A stretch of 64,000 bases of DNA from an uncultured Clostridia bacterium (GCA_947589355.1 CANPZC010000002.1:1-64000); one strand, 5' to 3'; positions 1 to 9,116 are shown, numbered from the stretch's first letter. Numbers and translations are program-made. The notes: generated by a model from the letters alone, not told the origin.

Positions 1-150
1 CCTGCCGTTACTACCAGAGGACTTGTTGAGGAGGATATGGACAAGATAGCGCAGTTCATTTTCCTTACCGCTTCAGACTTTGATAACAAGGCTGACGAGA
101 TAAGAGCAGGAGTTTCGGCTATTTGCGAGAAATATCCGCTGTATGAATAA
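1..150 (+). CDS. glyA: Serine hydroxymethyltransferase, C-terminal fragment (cut by window start)
   Basis: Frame 1 is open from the first base and ends at TAA 148-150, giving the last 49 residues of a protein. The fragment begins PAVTTRGLVEEDM and continues with a helix containing IAQFIF. The pattern [PA]xxTTRG followed by an acidic E-E-D-M segment is typical of the C-terminal small domain of GlyA, the PLP enzyme that makes glycine and 5,10-methylene-THF from serine. The active-site lysine region lies outside the window, so the call rests only on the tail. The gene is too short here to appear in the ORF track. Confidence 0.8.
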   Translation, partial: PAVTTRGLVEEDMDKIAQFIFLTASDFDNKADEIRAGVSAICEKYPLYE

Positions 151-172
151 TAAATAGTGCATATAGAAATTT

Positions 173-222
173 ATGCCATAGTATTTGTGATCAAAAGTCA
201 GAAGTGCTATGGCGTTTCTTTG
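173..222 (+). terminator. Possible weak terminator after glyA
   Basis: ATGCCATAG at 173-181 pairs with CTATGGCGT at 207-215 (nine pairs with one G-T), loop of 25 nt, followed by a broken T run (gtttcttt). It sits 22 bp after the glyA stop. The loop is long and the T tract poor, so this is only a candidate. Confidence 0.35.
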
Positions 223-293
223 ATAATACGGCAGAGTTATTTATTATACTTGCAAAAGTAAATCAGAATTTGTCCGCTATACCTACCTTGCTA

Positions 294-503
294 TTGGGGG
301 AGACCCTTTTGGAAAAGGGTCTTCCCCCAAGCCCCCTCACTAAAACTTCCATATTTTTTGCGAGGGGTAATTATTGTTGAAAAATAAAGTATAAACTTGA
401 CTTTTTCTGTTTTTTCTAAACTGAATTACCCCTCGCAAAAAACAATAGAAAAGTCTTTGGAAAGGGGTATGGGGAACAACCTTTCTTCAGAAAGGTTTTC
501 CCA
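294..503. repeat. Composite palindromic intergenic repeat (two hairpin units flanking a 19-bp inverted repeat)
   Basis: Unit A (294-330) is a near-perfect palindrome, TTGGGGGAGACCCTTTT / AAAAGGGTCTTCCCCCAA with loop GG. Unit B (470-503) has the same layout in a diverged form, with the core AACCTTTCT-tc-AGAAAGGTT at 478-497. Between them a perfect 19-bp inverted repeat lies at 354-372 and 424-442 (arm TTTTTTGCGAGGGGTAATT), separated by 51 bp. No gene is credible here; the 68-aa minus-strand ORF of the track runs through these arms. The structure resembles a MITE- or REP-like intergenic repeat. Copy number elsewhere cannot be seen in this window. Confidence 0.65.
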
Positions 504-571
504 AAAAGAAAAACAGGCACAGCGTATAAATTCCGATTTATCTTAGCAACATAATAAATAAAACAATGCCT

Positions 572-588
572 CGAAGCAGACCGCTTCG
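572..588. repeat. Short hairpin in the glyA-rarA spacer
   Basis: CGAAGC-agacc-GCTTCG, a perfect six-base stem. It has no T run on either side and no evident role. The rest of 151-654 outside the listed repeats shows nothing recognisable. Confidence 0.35.
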
Positions 589-654
589 GTGCAAAACTTA
601 TGTATGGGTATATGACTAACATTCCGGCTGTCTTTTTATGTTGATATTCTGCAC

Positions 655-683
655 TTGCAAATTTACAAAAAGTGTGCTACAAT
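655..683 (+). promoter_or_regulatory. SigA-type promoter of rarA
   Basis: TTGCAA (655-660), a 17-bp spacer and TACAAT (678-683), with an extended TG at 675-676. The predicted start is about 690, some 37 bp before the rarA ATG. Confidence 0.65.
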
Positions 684-726
684 TGTATGGTGAGTATGTA
701 GTTTGTGAAAGACGAGGTGAGCTTAT

Positions 727-1998
727 ATGCCGCAGCCGTTGGCAGACAGGATACGTCCTGCAAATATTGAAGAAGTGGTGGGTCAGAAGCATCTTCTGGG
801 CGCGGACAAGCCGCTTCGCCGTATCATAGAAAGCGGAAGCGTTCCGAATATGATATTTTACGGCCCGTCGGGCATAGGCAAGACCACAGTTGCGAGAATT
901 ATAGCAGAAAATTCAAATATGGTGCTGCATAAGCTCAACGGCACTACCGCTTCTATTGCGGATATCAAAGACATTATTGCGCGCACCGATACTTTTGAGG
1001 GCATGAACGGTATACTTTTATACCTTGACGAGATACAGTATCTTAACAAAAAACAGCAGCAGTCGCTTTTGGAATATATAGAAAACGGTCAGATAACGCT
1101 GATAGCTTCAACGACTGAGAACCCGTATTTTTATGTGTACAACGCGATAATAAGCCGCTCGACGGTGTTTGAATTCAAGCCTGTAGAGCCCGAGGAAGTA
1201 AAACCTGCGATAAAAAGGGCTTTTGGTATACTTGCGGAGGAAAGAGGACTTAAACTGCAAGTCGAAAACGGCGTTATAGACCATATTGCCCTCGGCTGCG
1301 GCGGTGATGTGAGAAAATCGCTCAATACCGTGGAGCTTTGCGTTCTGGCGGCTGATAACGACGGCGAAAAGCTTGTGGTGCGCATGGATAACGTAAAGGC
1401 TCTTACACAGCGCAGCAATATGCGTTACGACAGAGACGGCGACCAGCACTATGATATACTCTCGGCTTTGCAAAAATCAATTCGCGGAAGTGACGAAAAC
1501 GCCGCTTTGCACTATGCGGCAAGGCTTATGGAAGCAGGCGATATTATTTCGCTTTCGCGGCGGCTGCTTGTTATAGCGGCTGAGGATATAGGTCTTGCGT
1601 ATCCGCAGGCGATAAGCATAGTAAAATCGTGCGTTGACAGCGCTATGCAGCTAGGGCTGCCCGAAGCGCGCATACCGCTTGCGCAGGCTGTTATACTTCT
1701 TGCTACCGCTCCAAAGTCAAACTCTGTAATAATGGCTATTGATGAAGCTATCGCAGACATACAAAAGGGCATAAAAGGTGATTTTCCGCGCAATTTGCAA
1801 AACAAGCATTTTGACGGCGACGACGCGCAGGTAAAAGGGCAGTTTTATCTCTATCCTCATAATTTCCCCGACCATTGGGTGCAGCAGCAGTATCTACCAG
1901 ACGAGCTGCTGGGCAGAAAGTATTATGAATACGGCGATAACAAGAACGAACAGGCGGCTAAGTCTTACTGGGATAAGATAAAGAACAAAAAGGGCTAG
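727..1998 (+). CDS. rarA: Replication-associated recombination protein A (RarA/MgsA AAA+ ATPase)
   Basis: 423 residues, the normal length for RarA. It is a clamp-loader-like AAA+ ATPase that acts at stalled or damaged replication forks. Visible motifs are Walker A GPSGIGKTT near residue 47, Walker B LYLDEIQ near 98, sensor-1 ASTTENP near 125, and the conserved C-terminal MgsA tetramerisation region with the PKSNS segment near 329. The start ATG 727 has GAGGTG eight bases upstream. It is the first gene of a run continuing through DUF951 and prfA (20-bp and 31-bp gaps), so these are probably co-transcribed. Confidence 0.93.
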   Translation: MPQPLADRIRPANIEEVVGQKHLLGADKPLRRIIESGSVPNMIFYGPSGIGKTTVARIIAENSNMVLHKLNGTTASIADIKDIIARTDTFEGMNGILLYLDEIQYLNKKQQQSLLEYIENGQITLIASTTENPYFYVYNAIISRSTVFEFKPVEPEEVKPAIKRAFGILAEERGLKLQVENGVIDHIALGCGGDVRKSLNTVELCVLAADNDGEKLVVRMDNVKALTQRSNMRYDRDGDQHYDILSALQKSIRGSDENAALHYAARLMEAGDIISLSRRLLVIAAEDIGLAYPQAISIVKSCVDSAMQLGLPEARIPLAQAVILLATAPKSNSVIMAIDEAIADIQKGIKGDFPRNLQNKHFDGDDAQVKGQFYLYPHNFPDHWVQQQYLPDELLGRKYYEYGDNKNEQAAKSYWDKIKNKKG

Positions 1999-2018
1999 CG
2001 ATCACGAAAGGAAATAAT

Positions 2019-2213
2019 ATGAACATAGAAATAGGCGATATACTCTTAATGAAAAAGCCACACCCGTGCGGCAGCAAAGAAATGCTTGTAAAACGCTCGG
2101 GAATGGATTTTCGCTTGGTGTGCAAAGGGTGCGGACACGAGATAATGATACCGCGCTCAAAAGCTGAAAAGAACGTGAAAAAGGTCATCAAGCCGGAAAA
2201 TAATAATCAGTAA
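2019..2213 (+). CDS. DUF951 family small protein
   Basis: A 64-residue protein. The series GDILLMKKPHPCGS, then DFRLVCKGCGHEIMIPRSK, is the DUF951 signature: basic, with a CG...CxxCGH-type cysteine set that could bind zinc. DUF951 is widespread in Firmicutes and has no firmly assigned biochemical role. A nucleic-acid-binding role is a guess from the charge and cysteines. The start is preceded by AAAGGA. It lies between rarA and prfA, 20 bp from the first and 31 bp from the second. Confidence 0.85.
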   Translation: MNIEIGDILLMKKPHPCGSKEMLVKRSGMDFRLVCKGCGHEIMIPRSKAEKNVKKVIKPENNNQ

Positions 2214-2244
2214 GTCAGTAAGATAGTGAGAAAGGATAGTTTTG

Positions 2245-3324
2245 ATGTTTGAAAAGCTGAAAGCTCTTTTGGAAAAGTATGACAAAATAAACGAGCAGCT
2301 TATGGACAGCGAGGTCATATCAGACCAGGAGCTTTATAAAAATCTGATGAAAGAGTATAAAAATATAACTCCTATCATCGAAAAATACAAAGAGTATCTC
2401 AAGGCGCAGGCGGCTTTTGACGAGGCTGTTGAGCTTTTAGATGCAGGCGGAATGGACAAGGACTTCAAAGAAATGGTTCAGGCGCAGTATGATGAATCCA
2501 AAGAAAGCATGGCAAAGACAACCGAAGAGCTTAAAATACTTCTTTTGCCCAAAGACCCGAACGATGATAAAAACGTTATTATTGAGATACGCGGCGGCGC
2601 AGGCGGTGAGGAGGCTTCACTGTTTGCTAACTCGCTTTACAGAATGTACACCATGTATGCGGAGTCTAAGGGCTGGAAAATAGAGGTGCTCAACGCCAAC
2701 GAAACCGAGCTTGGCGGTTATAAGGAAATTTCGTTCAGTATTCAGGGCGAGGGCGCGTATTCAAGGCTTAAATACGAGAGCGGCGTTCACAGGGTGCAGA
2801 GAGTGCCTGAGACCGAATCGCAAGGCAGGGTGCATACATCTACTGTAACTGTAGCGGTACTGCCCGAAGCTGAGGAAGTTGAGCTTGAGATAAACGAGGC
2901 AACAGACCTTAAAATCGATGTTTTCAGAGCTTCCGGCGCGGGCGGTCAGCATATAAACAAAACAGAATCCGCCGTCAGGATAACCTATCTTCCCACGGGG
3001 CTTGTGGTTGAGTGTCAGGACGAGAGAAGCCAGTATAAAAACAAGGATAAGGCTATGAGAGTTTTGCGTTCAAGGCTTTTGGAAGAAAGACAGCGCGCGC
3101 AGACTGATGAGATAGCCTCGGTAAGGCGATCTCAAGTCGGCACGGGCGACCGCTCAGAGAGGATAAGGACGTATAATTTCCCCGAGGGCAGGCTTTCAGA
3201 CCACAGGATAGGTCTTACCATATACAGGCTGGAATATATTCTTAACGGAAATTTAGATGAAGTTATAGATGCGCTTGCGACTGCCGATCAGGCGGCGAAG
3301 CTCTCCGCGCAGGAAGAGGAATAA
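2245..3324 (+). CDS. prfA: Peptide chain release factor 1
   Basis: RF1 recognises UAA and UAG and triggers peptide release. The 359-residue protein has the N-terminal helical domain, the PCRF domain with RGGAGGEEA near residue 117, and the catalytic GGQ loop [10 protein letters not shown] near 232, whose glutamine reaches the peptidyl-transferase centre. The tripeptide zone around [10 protein letters not shown] fits RF1. The track starts one codon early at TTG 2242. ATG 2245 is better placed behind AAAGGA at 2231-2236. The stop is followed one base later by the tsaC start. Confidence 0.96.
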   Translation: MFEKLKALLEKYDKINEQLMDSEVISDQELYKNLMKEYKNITPIIEKYKEYLKAQAAFDEAVELLDAGGMDKDFKEMVQAQYDESKESMAKTTEELKILLLPKDPNDDKNVIIEIRGGAGGEEASLFANSLYRMYTMYAESKGWKIEVLNANETELGGYKEISFSIQGEGAYSRLKYESGVHRVQRVPETESQGRVHTSTVTVAVLPEAEEVELEINEATDLKIDVFRASGAGGQHINKTESAVRITYLPTGLVVECQDERSQYKNKDKAMRVLRSRLLEERQRAQTDEIASVRRSQVGTGDRSERIRTYNFPEGRLSDHRIGLTIYRLEYILNGNLDEVIDALATADQAAKLSAQEEE

Positions 3325-3325
3325 T

Positions 3326-4348
3326 ATGCAGCGGTATGAAACTAAAATGCTCTCTGACAGTGATGAAGATATAGCATTAGCGGCGCAGCTTTTGAAAAGC
3401 GGCGAAGTCGTCGGCATACCTACAGAAACGGTCTACGGGCTTGCTGCCGATGCCGAGAACGAAAGCGCGGTAAAGAAAATATTCGAGGCAAAGGGCAGAC
3501 CGTCTGACAATCCGCTGATAGTGCATATTTCTGATATATCTATGCTTGAAAGGCTGGTAAGCGAGGTTTCGCCTGTGGCACTTAAATGCGCGGAGCGTTT
3601 CTGGCCCGGGCCGCTGACTATCGTTATGCCCAAAAGCGATAATATTCCGTATGTTACAAGCGGCGGACTTGATACGGTGGGCGTGCGTTTTCCGTCGCAC
3701 AAAACGGCGCAGAAGATAATTTCTGCCTGCGGAAAGGCTTTGGCAGCGCCGTCTGCAAATCTTTCGGGAAGCCCAAGCCCTACGCTTGCAAAACACGTTC
3801 TGGACGATATGAACGGACGTATACCTGCGATAGTTGACGGCGGCAGCTGCACGGTCGGCGTTGAATCAACGGTAATAAGTATTGAAAATGATGTTTTACG
3901 CGTTCTTCGCCCCGGAATGGTGTCTGTAGAGATGCTGAAAGAGGTCTGCGAGAATGTTATAGTTGACAAAGGCGTTTCAGAGCAGCTGGATATTTCGGCA
4001 AAGGTGCGCTCACCGGGTATGAAATACAAGCATTATTCGCCCAAAGCGCAGGTATATATTATTAAGGGCGGTACGCGAGAGGTAGTTAAATATCTTGAAG
4101 AGCATATTCATACACAGAAAGATATCGCGGTAGATTTCTGCGGCGAACTGGCAGGAGACCATGTCAGGGTGCTGCCTTACGGTGCTGCGGCAAAAGAGCA
4201 GGCGCAGAATCTGTTTGCGGTGCTGAGAAAGTGCGACGACATTGGCGCTGAAAGGGTGTTTGTGCGCTGCCCCGATACAAGCGGCGAGGGTCTGGCGGTG
4301 TATAACAGGCTGCTTCGCGCGGCGGCTTTCAGGATCATCGAGGTATAA
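3326..4348 (+). CDS. tsaC: Threonylcarbamoyl-AMP synthase, Sua5 type
   Basis: The enzyme makes threonylcarbamoyl-AMP from threonine, bicarbonate and ATP, the first step of t6A37 formation on ANN-decoding tRNAs. The YrdC domain fills about residues 10-200, with GIPTETVYGLA, KGRPSDNPL, WPGPLTIV and APSANLSG. A C-terminal Sua5 domain follows after SPGMKYKHYSPKA. At 340 residues it is the long Sua5 form (ywlC type), not the short TsaC form. The track ORF begins inside prfA at 3269. ATG 3326 is chosen because AGGAAGAGGA lies just upstream and homologues begin close to this point. Confidence 0.93.
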   Translation: MQRYETKMLSDSDEDIALAAQLLKSGEVVGIPTETVYGLAADAENESAVKKIFEAKGRPSDNPLIVHISDISMLERLVSEVSPVALKCAERFWPGPLTIVMPKSDNIPYVTSGGLDTVGVRFPSHKTAQKIISACGKALAAPSANLSGSPSPTLAKHVLDDMNGRIPAIVDGGSCTVGVESTVISIENDVLRVLRPGMVSVEMLKEVCENVIVDKGVSEQLDISAKVRSPGMKYKHYSPKAQVYIIKGGTREVVKYLEEHIHTQKDIAVDFCGELAGDHVRVLPYGAAAKEQAQNLFAVLRKCDDIGAERVFVRCPDTSGEGLAVYNRLLRAAAFRIIEV

Positions 4349-4369
4349 ATATAGAACGGCGGTCATTTT

Positions 4370-5005
4370 ATGGATAACAAAACGTATGTTATAGGTCTTA
4401 CGGGGCAGAGCGGCTCGGGTAAAACGCTGGTGAGCGATCACCTGAAAAAATGCGGATACAGCGTTATAAATGCAGACTTAGTTGCGCGTCAGGTGACAGA
4501 AACAGGCAGTGATTGCAACAAGAGCTTAGCGAAAATTTTTCCCGAATGTTTTGATGAAAAGCTTTGTCTTGACAGGCGAAAGCTTGGAGATATAGTTTTC
4601 AGCAACGGGCAGAAGCTTAAAATGCTGAATGATACCATATTTCCGTATATAAACAAGCTTATTAAAGAGCAGATAAGCACCCTTGCGCAAAGCGGTGTAA
4701 AGGTCGTTATTTTAGATGCGCCGACACTGTTTGAGGCAGGTGCAGACAAACTTTGCGATATTATAATAAGCGTTGTGGCAGATGATGAAGTGCGGCTTGA
4801 GCGCATACGCGGCAGGGATAAGATCAGCGACGAAAGCATTAAAGCGCGGTTTTCATCGCAAAAGAGCAAGGAATTTTATCTTGCGCACAGCGATATAATT
4901 CTTGAAAACAACGATAAGGCTGAAAAGTTTTTACAGCACGCTGACAGGATATTCGGCGATATAAAAGCGCTGGCAGAGGGGCAGGCAAATGGCGAAAAAA
5001 GCTAA
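4370..5005 (+). CDS. coaE: Dephospho-CoA kinase
   Basis: This enzyme catalyses the last step of CoA synthesis, phosphorylation of dephospho-CoA at the ribose 3' hydroxyl. The P-loop GLTGQSGSGKT is near residue 9, the DADxxxR-like site is NADLVARQV near 35, and the lid region contains ERIRGRDKIS. At 211 residues it is about the usual length (near 200). The last 17 bases overlap the next ORF, which points to translational coupling. The Shine-Dalgarno region (CGGCGGTC) is weak. Confidence 0.92.
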   Translation: MDNKTYVIGLTGQSGSGKTLVSDHLKKCGYSVINADLVARQVTETGSDCNKSLAKIFPECFDEKLCLDRRKLGDIVFSNGQKLKMLNDTIFPYINKLIKEQISTLAQSGVKVVILDAPTLFEAGADKLCDIIISVVADDEVRLERIRGRDKISDESIKARFSSQKSKEFYLAHSDIILENNDKAEKFLQHADRIFGDIKALAEGQANGEKS

Positions 5006-5555
5006 GAAGAAACGCACAAAAGCTATAATCATAGTGCCGATCATTTTTCTGCTGGCAGCTTTTGCCGCGCCGTGGCTGTGCAGGCTGTTTGTGTATCCGA
5101 AGGCATATGAAGAATACGTTGAAAAATACAGCGGCGACTTTGGTGTTGACGAAAACTTTATATACGCTGTGATAAACACCGAGAGCGGCTTTGATGAGAA
5201 TGCTAAGTCTAATGTAGGCGCTGTGGGGCTTATGCAGATAATGGAGGACGCATTCAAATGGACAAAGCGATCACTCGATGCGCAGCACACCGATATTGAG
5301 TATGGCGATATGCTTACGCCCGAGTATAACATTGAATATGGCTGCTGTATGTTGGGATACTATTATAAAAAATACGGCTCGTATGAACTGTCGGCGGCGG
5401 CTTACCATGCAGGCACGAATCAAGTAGACATATGGCTTGAAGACGGCACTATAGATGCAAATAATGTTGACATTGATGATATACCGTCAGATGCTACTGC
5501 GCATTATGTAAGAAAAGTTATGAGGGCTTATGAGGCTTACAAGGCTCTCTATTAA
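4989..5555 (+). CDS. Lytic transglycosylase, SLT domain, membrane-anchored
   Basis: 188 residues. After a lysine-rich N-terminus (AKKAKKKRTK) comes one hydrophobic segment near residues 12-34, so the catalytic part should face the cell wall. The Slt70-like domain shows the catalytic glutamate in NTESGF near residue 57, then GAVGLMQIM, and later AAAYHAG, the standard SLT motifs. It would cleave the MurNAc-GlcNAc bond to leave 1,6-anhydroMurNAc. It overlaps coaE by 17 bp, so it belongs to the same transcript. Confidence 0.88.
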   Translation: MAKKAKKKRTKAIIIVPIIFLLAAFAAPWLCRLFVYPKAYEEYVEKYSGDFGVDENFIYAVINTESGFDENAKSNVGAVGLMQIMEDAFKWTKRSLDAQHTDIEYGDMLTPEYNIEYGCCMLGYYYKKYGSYELSAAAYHAGTNQVDIWLEDGTIDANNVDIDDIPSDATAHYVRKVMRAYEAYKALY

Positions 5556-5576
5556 ATATTCAAGGGGGATAATATC

Positions 5577-6986
5577 ATGGACAACAAAGAAAGATCACAG
5601 TCGGAGATGCTGAAAGAAAAGCTGTTTTCGCAGAAAAAGAACGCTTACTTCGTTATGGAGGACAGCGAGATAAATTCGGCTTTTGAGGTTTGCGAAGAGT
5701 ACAAAGCTTTTATGAACAAGGCTAAGATCGAGCGCGAATTTGTAAATGAAAGCGTTAAGGCTGCAAAGGCGGCAGGCTTTACAGAGTATGAGGCAGGCAA
5801 AAAGTATTCGGTAGGGGACAAGATCTATGTTGTAAACAGGGGCAAGGCTATGCTGCTTGCTGTAATAGGTACGCGCCCATTGACCGACGGAATAAGGCTT
5901 GCGGCTGCGCATATAGATTCACCGCGGCTTGACCTGAAGCAGCATCCTTTGTATGAAGACAAAGAGATAGCTCTTTTGAAAACGCATTACTACGGCGGAA
6001 TAAAGAAATATCAGTGGTCTACCGTTCCTATGGCGCTGCACGGCACTATTGTAAAGGCTGACGGCAGCAGCGTTGATGTAAATATCGGCGAGGACGAGGG
6101 CGACCCGCAGTTTTGCGTTACAGATCTGCTCATACACCTTGCAGACGAGCAGATGAAACGCCCTGCCGCAAAGGTGGTAAAAGGCGAGGAACTTAATATT
6201 CTTGTAGGTTCCAGACCTTTTAAAGATGACAAGGGTTCGCAGCTTGTAAAGCTTTATACTTTACAGCTTTTGAACGAGAAATATGGCATCACAGAAGATG
6301 ATCTTATTTCCGCAGAGCTTGAAGCCGTTCCTGCCTGCAAAGCTGTTGATATAGGCTTTGACAGAAGCATGATAGGCGCTTACGGTCAAGATGACAAGGT
6401 TTGTGCCTTTACAGAGCTTAAAGCTATACTTGATACAAAAGACCCCTCGTATACCTGCGTTGCGGTGCTTACCGATAAGGAAGAAATAGGCAGCATGGGC
6501 AATACGGGCCTTGAAAGCGAATATCTGCGGTACTTTATTCTCAGGCTGGCAAAAAGTTTCGGTGTTGACGGCACTGCTGTAATATCTGCCACACAAGCGC
6601 TTTCTGCCGATGTTAACGCCGCGTTCGATCCGACTTTCCCCGAGCCTACAGATATAAATAACGGCTGCCGTCTTAATTACGGTGTGGCTGTTACGAAATA
6701 CACAGGCGCAAGGGGCAAATCGGGCAGCTCCGATGCCTCTGCCGAATTTGTGGGCAAGGTGCGCAGGCTGTTTGATGCAAACGGTGTTGAATGGCAGACG
6801 GGCGAGCTTGGCAAGGTAGATGCAGGCGGCGGCGGAACGGTTGCGCAATATCTTGCAAACCTTGATATGGACGTTATCGACGTTGGCGTGCCTGTGCTTT
6901 CTATGCACTCGCCGTTTGAAGTTACTTCAAAAATAGACACATATATGGCGTATAAGGCGTTCAAGGTGTTCTTTGCAGAAAAATAA
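5577..6986 (+). CDS. M18 family aminopeptidase
   Basis: A 469-residue zinc aminopeptidase of family M18 (yeast Ape1 or Pseudomonas ApeB-like), cytoplasmic, without a signal peptide. The metal and catalytic motifs are AAHIDSPRLDLK near residue 110, DDKVCAF near 276, TDKEEIGSMGNTG near 300 and MHSPFEV near the C-terminus. It probably trims acidic or neutral N-terminal residues from peptides. ATG 5577 follows AAGGGGGAT. It is the last gene before a strong terminator, and the 21-bp gap to the transglycosylase suggests read-through from it. Confidence 0.9.
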   Translation: MDNKERSQSEMLKEKLFSQKKNAYFVMEDSEINSAFEVCEEYKAFMNKAKIEREFVNESVKAAKAAGFTEYEAGKKYSVGDKIYVVNRGKAMLLAVIGTRPLTDGIRLAAAHIDSPRLDLKQHPLYEDKEIALLKTHYYGGIKKYQWSTVPMALHGTIVKADGSSVDVNIGEDEGDPQFCVTDLLIHLADEQMKRPAAKVVKGEELNILVGSRPFKDDKGSQLVKLYTLQLLNEKYGITEDDLISAELEAVPACKAVDIGFDRSMIGAYGQDDKVCAFTELKAILDTKDPSYTCVAVLTDKEEIGSMGNTGLESEYLRYFILRLAKSFGVDGTAVISATQALSADVNAAFDPTFPEPTDINNGCRLNYGVAVTKYTGARGKSGSSDASAEFVGKVRRLFDANGVEWQTGELGKVDAGGGGTVAQYLANLDMDVIDVGVPVLSMHSPFEVTSKIDTYMAYKAFKVFFAEK

Positions 6987-6992
6987 TATTAT

Positions 6993-7032
6993 CCCGACAG
7001 GTGTTAAGGCAATACTTGTCGGGAAATTTTTT
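6993..7032 (+). terminator. Intrinsic terminator after the M18 aminopeptidase
   Basis: CCCGACAGGT at 6993-7002 pairs with ACTTGTCGGG at 7014-7023 (one G-T pair), followed by aaattttttat. It separates the rarA-prfA-coaE group from glmS. Confidence 0.8.
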
Positions 7033-7043
7033 ATAAACGGGTA

Positions 7044-7072
7044 TTGCCAAAAATACTTATGTGTGTTATAAT
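7044..7072 (+). promoter_or_regulatory. SigA-type promoter of glmS
   Basis: TTGCCA (7044-7049), a 17-bp spacer and consensus TATAAT (7067-7072) with TG one base upstream. It leaves a leader of about 65 nt, too short to hold a glmS ribozyme. Confidence 0.75.
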
Positions 7073-7143
7073 ATATGTATGTTGCTGTTTGCACGGCGGC
7101 ATACGCTATATATTGTGCATATTTTCAGAAAGAGGAGATAATT

Positions 7144-8964
7144 ATGTGTGGAATAGTAGGCTATGTAGGAGCAAGAGACTGCACTCAGGTGCTTTTGGAT
7201 TCGCTTGCAAAACTGGAGTACAGAGGTTATGACTCGGCAGGCATTGCAGTTCTGGATAACGACGTTATAACCACCTGCAAAGCGCAGGGCAGGCTGGCAA
7301 ATCTTGAAGAAAGAATAAGGCAGCAGGGCGGTATAAAAGGTCACTGCGGCATAGGTCATACACGCTGGGCGACACACGGCGAGCCCTCTGATATAAACTC
7401 TCACCCTCATGGAAATGCCGTGGTTTCTATAGTTCACAACGGAATTATCGAAAATTATAAAACTCTGAAAGAGCGTTTGGAAAAGAAAGGCTACACCTTT
7501 ATAAGCCAGACGGATACCGAGATAGTTGCCAAGCTGCTTGACTATTACTACAACGGCGACCCTATCGAGGCGATACGCAAGACGGAAGCGCGCATTGAGG
7601 GCTCGTATGCTTTGGGTATTCTTTTCAGAGATTTTCCGAATACGGTGTATTCTATAAGAAAGGATTCTCCGCTGATAGTTGCAAAGGGCGACGGCGAGGC
7701 GTTTATAGCTTCCGATGTTCCTGCGATACTCCAGTATACAAAGGAATATTATCTGCTTGAAAGCGGCGAGATAGCCATTTTGCATGACGGCGCGGCAAGC
7801 TTTATGACTCTTGACGGCGACCCTATAGAGAAAGAGCTTCTTGTAGCAAACTGGGATATGGAAGCTGCCGAAAAGGGCGGTTACGAGCATTTTATGCTTA
7901 AAGAGATACACGAGCAGCCCACGGCGATAAAGACCACCATTGCGCCGAGAATTGTAGACGGTATGCCGAATATTGAAGAATGCGGCGTAACGCTGGAGAT
8001 GCTGAAAAATTTCAAGAACATTTTCGTTGTTGCCTGCGGAACGGCTATGCACGCAGGAATTGTAGGCAAGTATGTTATTGAAAAGCTGGCGCGCGTGTCT
8101 GTTACCGTTGACGTTGCTTCGGAGTTCAGATACAGAAACCCTATTCTTTCTGCCGATGACCTTGTTATACTTGTTTCGCAGTCTGGCGAAACGGCTGACA
8201 CCAAAGAGGCTCTGCGGCTTTCAAAGGAGAGGGGAGCTAAAACTCTTGCTATAGTAAATGTAAAGGGCTCTTCTATAGCGCGTGAGGCTGACTATGTTCT
8301 GTATACTCATGCAGGGCCTGAAATTTCCGTTGCATCTACCAAGGCATACATGGTGCAGATAGCGGTGTTTTATCTTATAGCGTTTGAACTGGCATATGCA
8401 AAAGGTCAGATAGATGAAGCAGAGTGCCGCAGACTTACTAAAGAGCTTTCAAGTGTGCCGAAGTTTATAGATGTTATTTTAGCGCAGAAAGATAACTGCC
8501 AGTATGTTGCATCAAAGCTTGTGAACGCCGAGAACCTGCTTTATATAGGCAGAGGACTTGACTATGCGCTTAGTATGGAGGGTTCTCTGAAACTTAAAGA
8601 AATATCTTATATACACTCGGAATCGTATGCGGCAGGCGAACTGAAACACGGTACTATCTCGCTTGTTACCGACCAGATGCCTGTTATTGCTGTGGTAACG
8701 CAGAGAGATCTGTTTGACAAGACGATAAGCAACGTTAAGGAAGTTAAAGCCAGAAAAGCACAGACGTTTATAGTTACACATCAGTATATAAATATTGACG
8801 ATGATGTTGCAGACTATAAGATAGGTATACCCACCATTGACGATATGCTTATGCCGATGCTTGCGGTTGTGCCGCTCCAGCTGATAGCGTATTATACATC
8901 TGTTCTCAGGGGCAACGATGTTGATAAGCCGAGAAACCTTGCTAAATCGGTAACTGTTGAATAA
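7144..8964 (+). CDS. glmS: Glutamine-fructose-6-phosphate aminotransferase (isomerizing)
   Basis: This enzyme makes glucosamine-6-phosphate from fructose-6-phosphate and glutamine, the entry to UDP-GlcNAc and peptidoglycan. The class II glutaminase domain starts at Met-Cys2 (CGIVGYVG), where Cys becomes the nucleophile after Met removal. GHTRWATHG follows near residue 70. Two SIS sugar-isomerase domains occupy about 285-595, with SQSGETADT and STKAY, and the C-terminus ends NLAKSVTVE as is typical. The track start at 7075 adds 23 residues that would bury Cys2, so ATG 7144 with AGAGGAG upstream is correct. It is a single-gene unit between two terminators. Confidence 0.97.
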   Translation: MCGIVGYVGARDCTQVLLDSLAKLEYRGYDSAGIAVLDNDVITTCKAQGRLANLEERIRQQGGIKGHCGIGHTRWATHGEPSDINSHPHGNAVVSIVHNGIIENYKTLKERLEKKGYTFISQTDTEIVAKLLDYYYNGDPIEAIRKTEARIEGSYALGILFRDFPNTVYSIRKDSPLIVAKGDGEAFIASDVPAILQYTKEYYLLESGEIAILHDGAASFMTLDGDPIEKELLVANWDMEAAEKGGYEHFMLKEIHEQPTAIKTTIAPRIVDGMPNIEECGVTLEMLKNFKNIFVVACGTAMHAGIVGKYVIEKLARVSVTVDVASEFRYRNPILSADDLVILVSQSGETADTKEALRLSKERGAKTLAIVNVKGSSIAREADYVLYTHAGPEISVASTKAYMVQIAVFYLIAFELAYAKGQIDEAECRRLTKELSSVPKFIDVILAQKDNCQYVASKLVNAENLLYIGRGLDYALSMEGSLKLKEISYIHSESYAAGELKHGTISLVTDQMPVIAVVTQRDLFDKTISNVKEVKARKAQTFIVTHQYINIDDDVADYKIGIPTIDDMLMPMLAVVPLQLIAYYTSVLRGNDVDKPRNLAKSVTVE

Positions 8965-8973
8965 TGAGGATTT

Positions 8974-9008
8974 GCGATTCGTTCATTTGGGCGGATCGCT
9001 TATTTTTT
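8974..9008 (+). terminator. Terminator after glmS
   Basis: GCGAT (8974-8978) pairs with ATCGC (8995-8999), with an inner CG pair possible, followed by ttattttttaa. The stem is short but its position ten bases after the stop fits. Confidence 0.55.
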
Positions 9009-9049
9009 AAGAATATGTAAATTTTTTGTGAAATTCTGTTCACAATTTA

Positions 9050-9078
9050 TTGCTATATTATTTTGAATGTTTTATAAT
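9050..9078 (+). promoter_or_regulatory. SigA-type promoter of the yicC-rsgA operon
   Basis: TTGCTA (9050-9055), a 17-bp spacer and TATAAT (9073-9078). It heads the thirteen-gene array that ends at 22415. No terminator was seen inside that array. Confidence 0.7.
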
Positions 9079-9116
9079 ATATTTTGGTTTGATTTTTAAA
9101 GACGGGAGGAGAGCCT

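Noticed and set aside
416-622. 68-aa minus-strand ORF in the glyA-rarA spacer
   Set aside because: Runs through the arms of the palindromic repeat and has no ribosome site or family resemblance.
6987-7143. glmS ribozyme ahead of glmS
   Set aside because: The leader between promoter and ATG is about 65 nt and shows none of the conserved ribozyme core; too short.
7066-8052. 328-aa minus-strand ORF opposite glmS
   Set aside because: Antisense shadow of glmS with low-quality composition.
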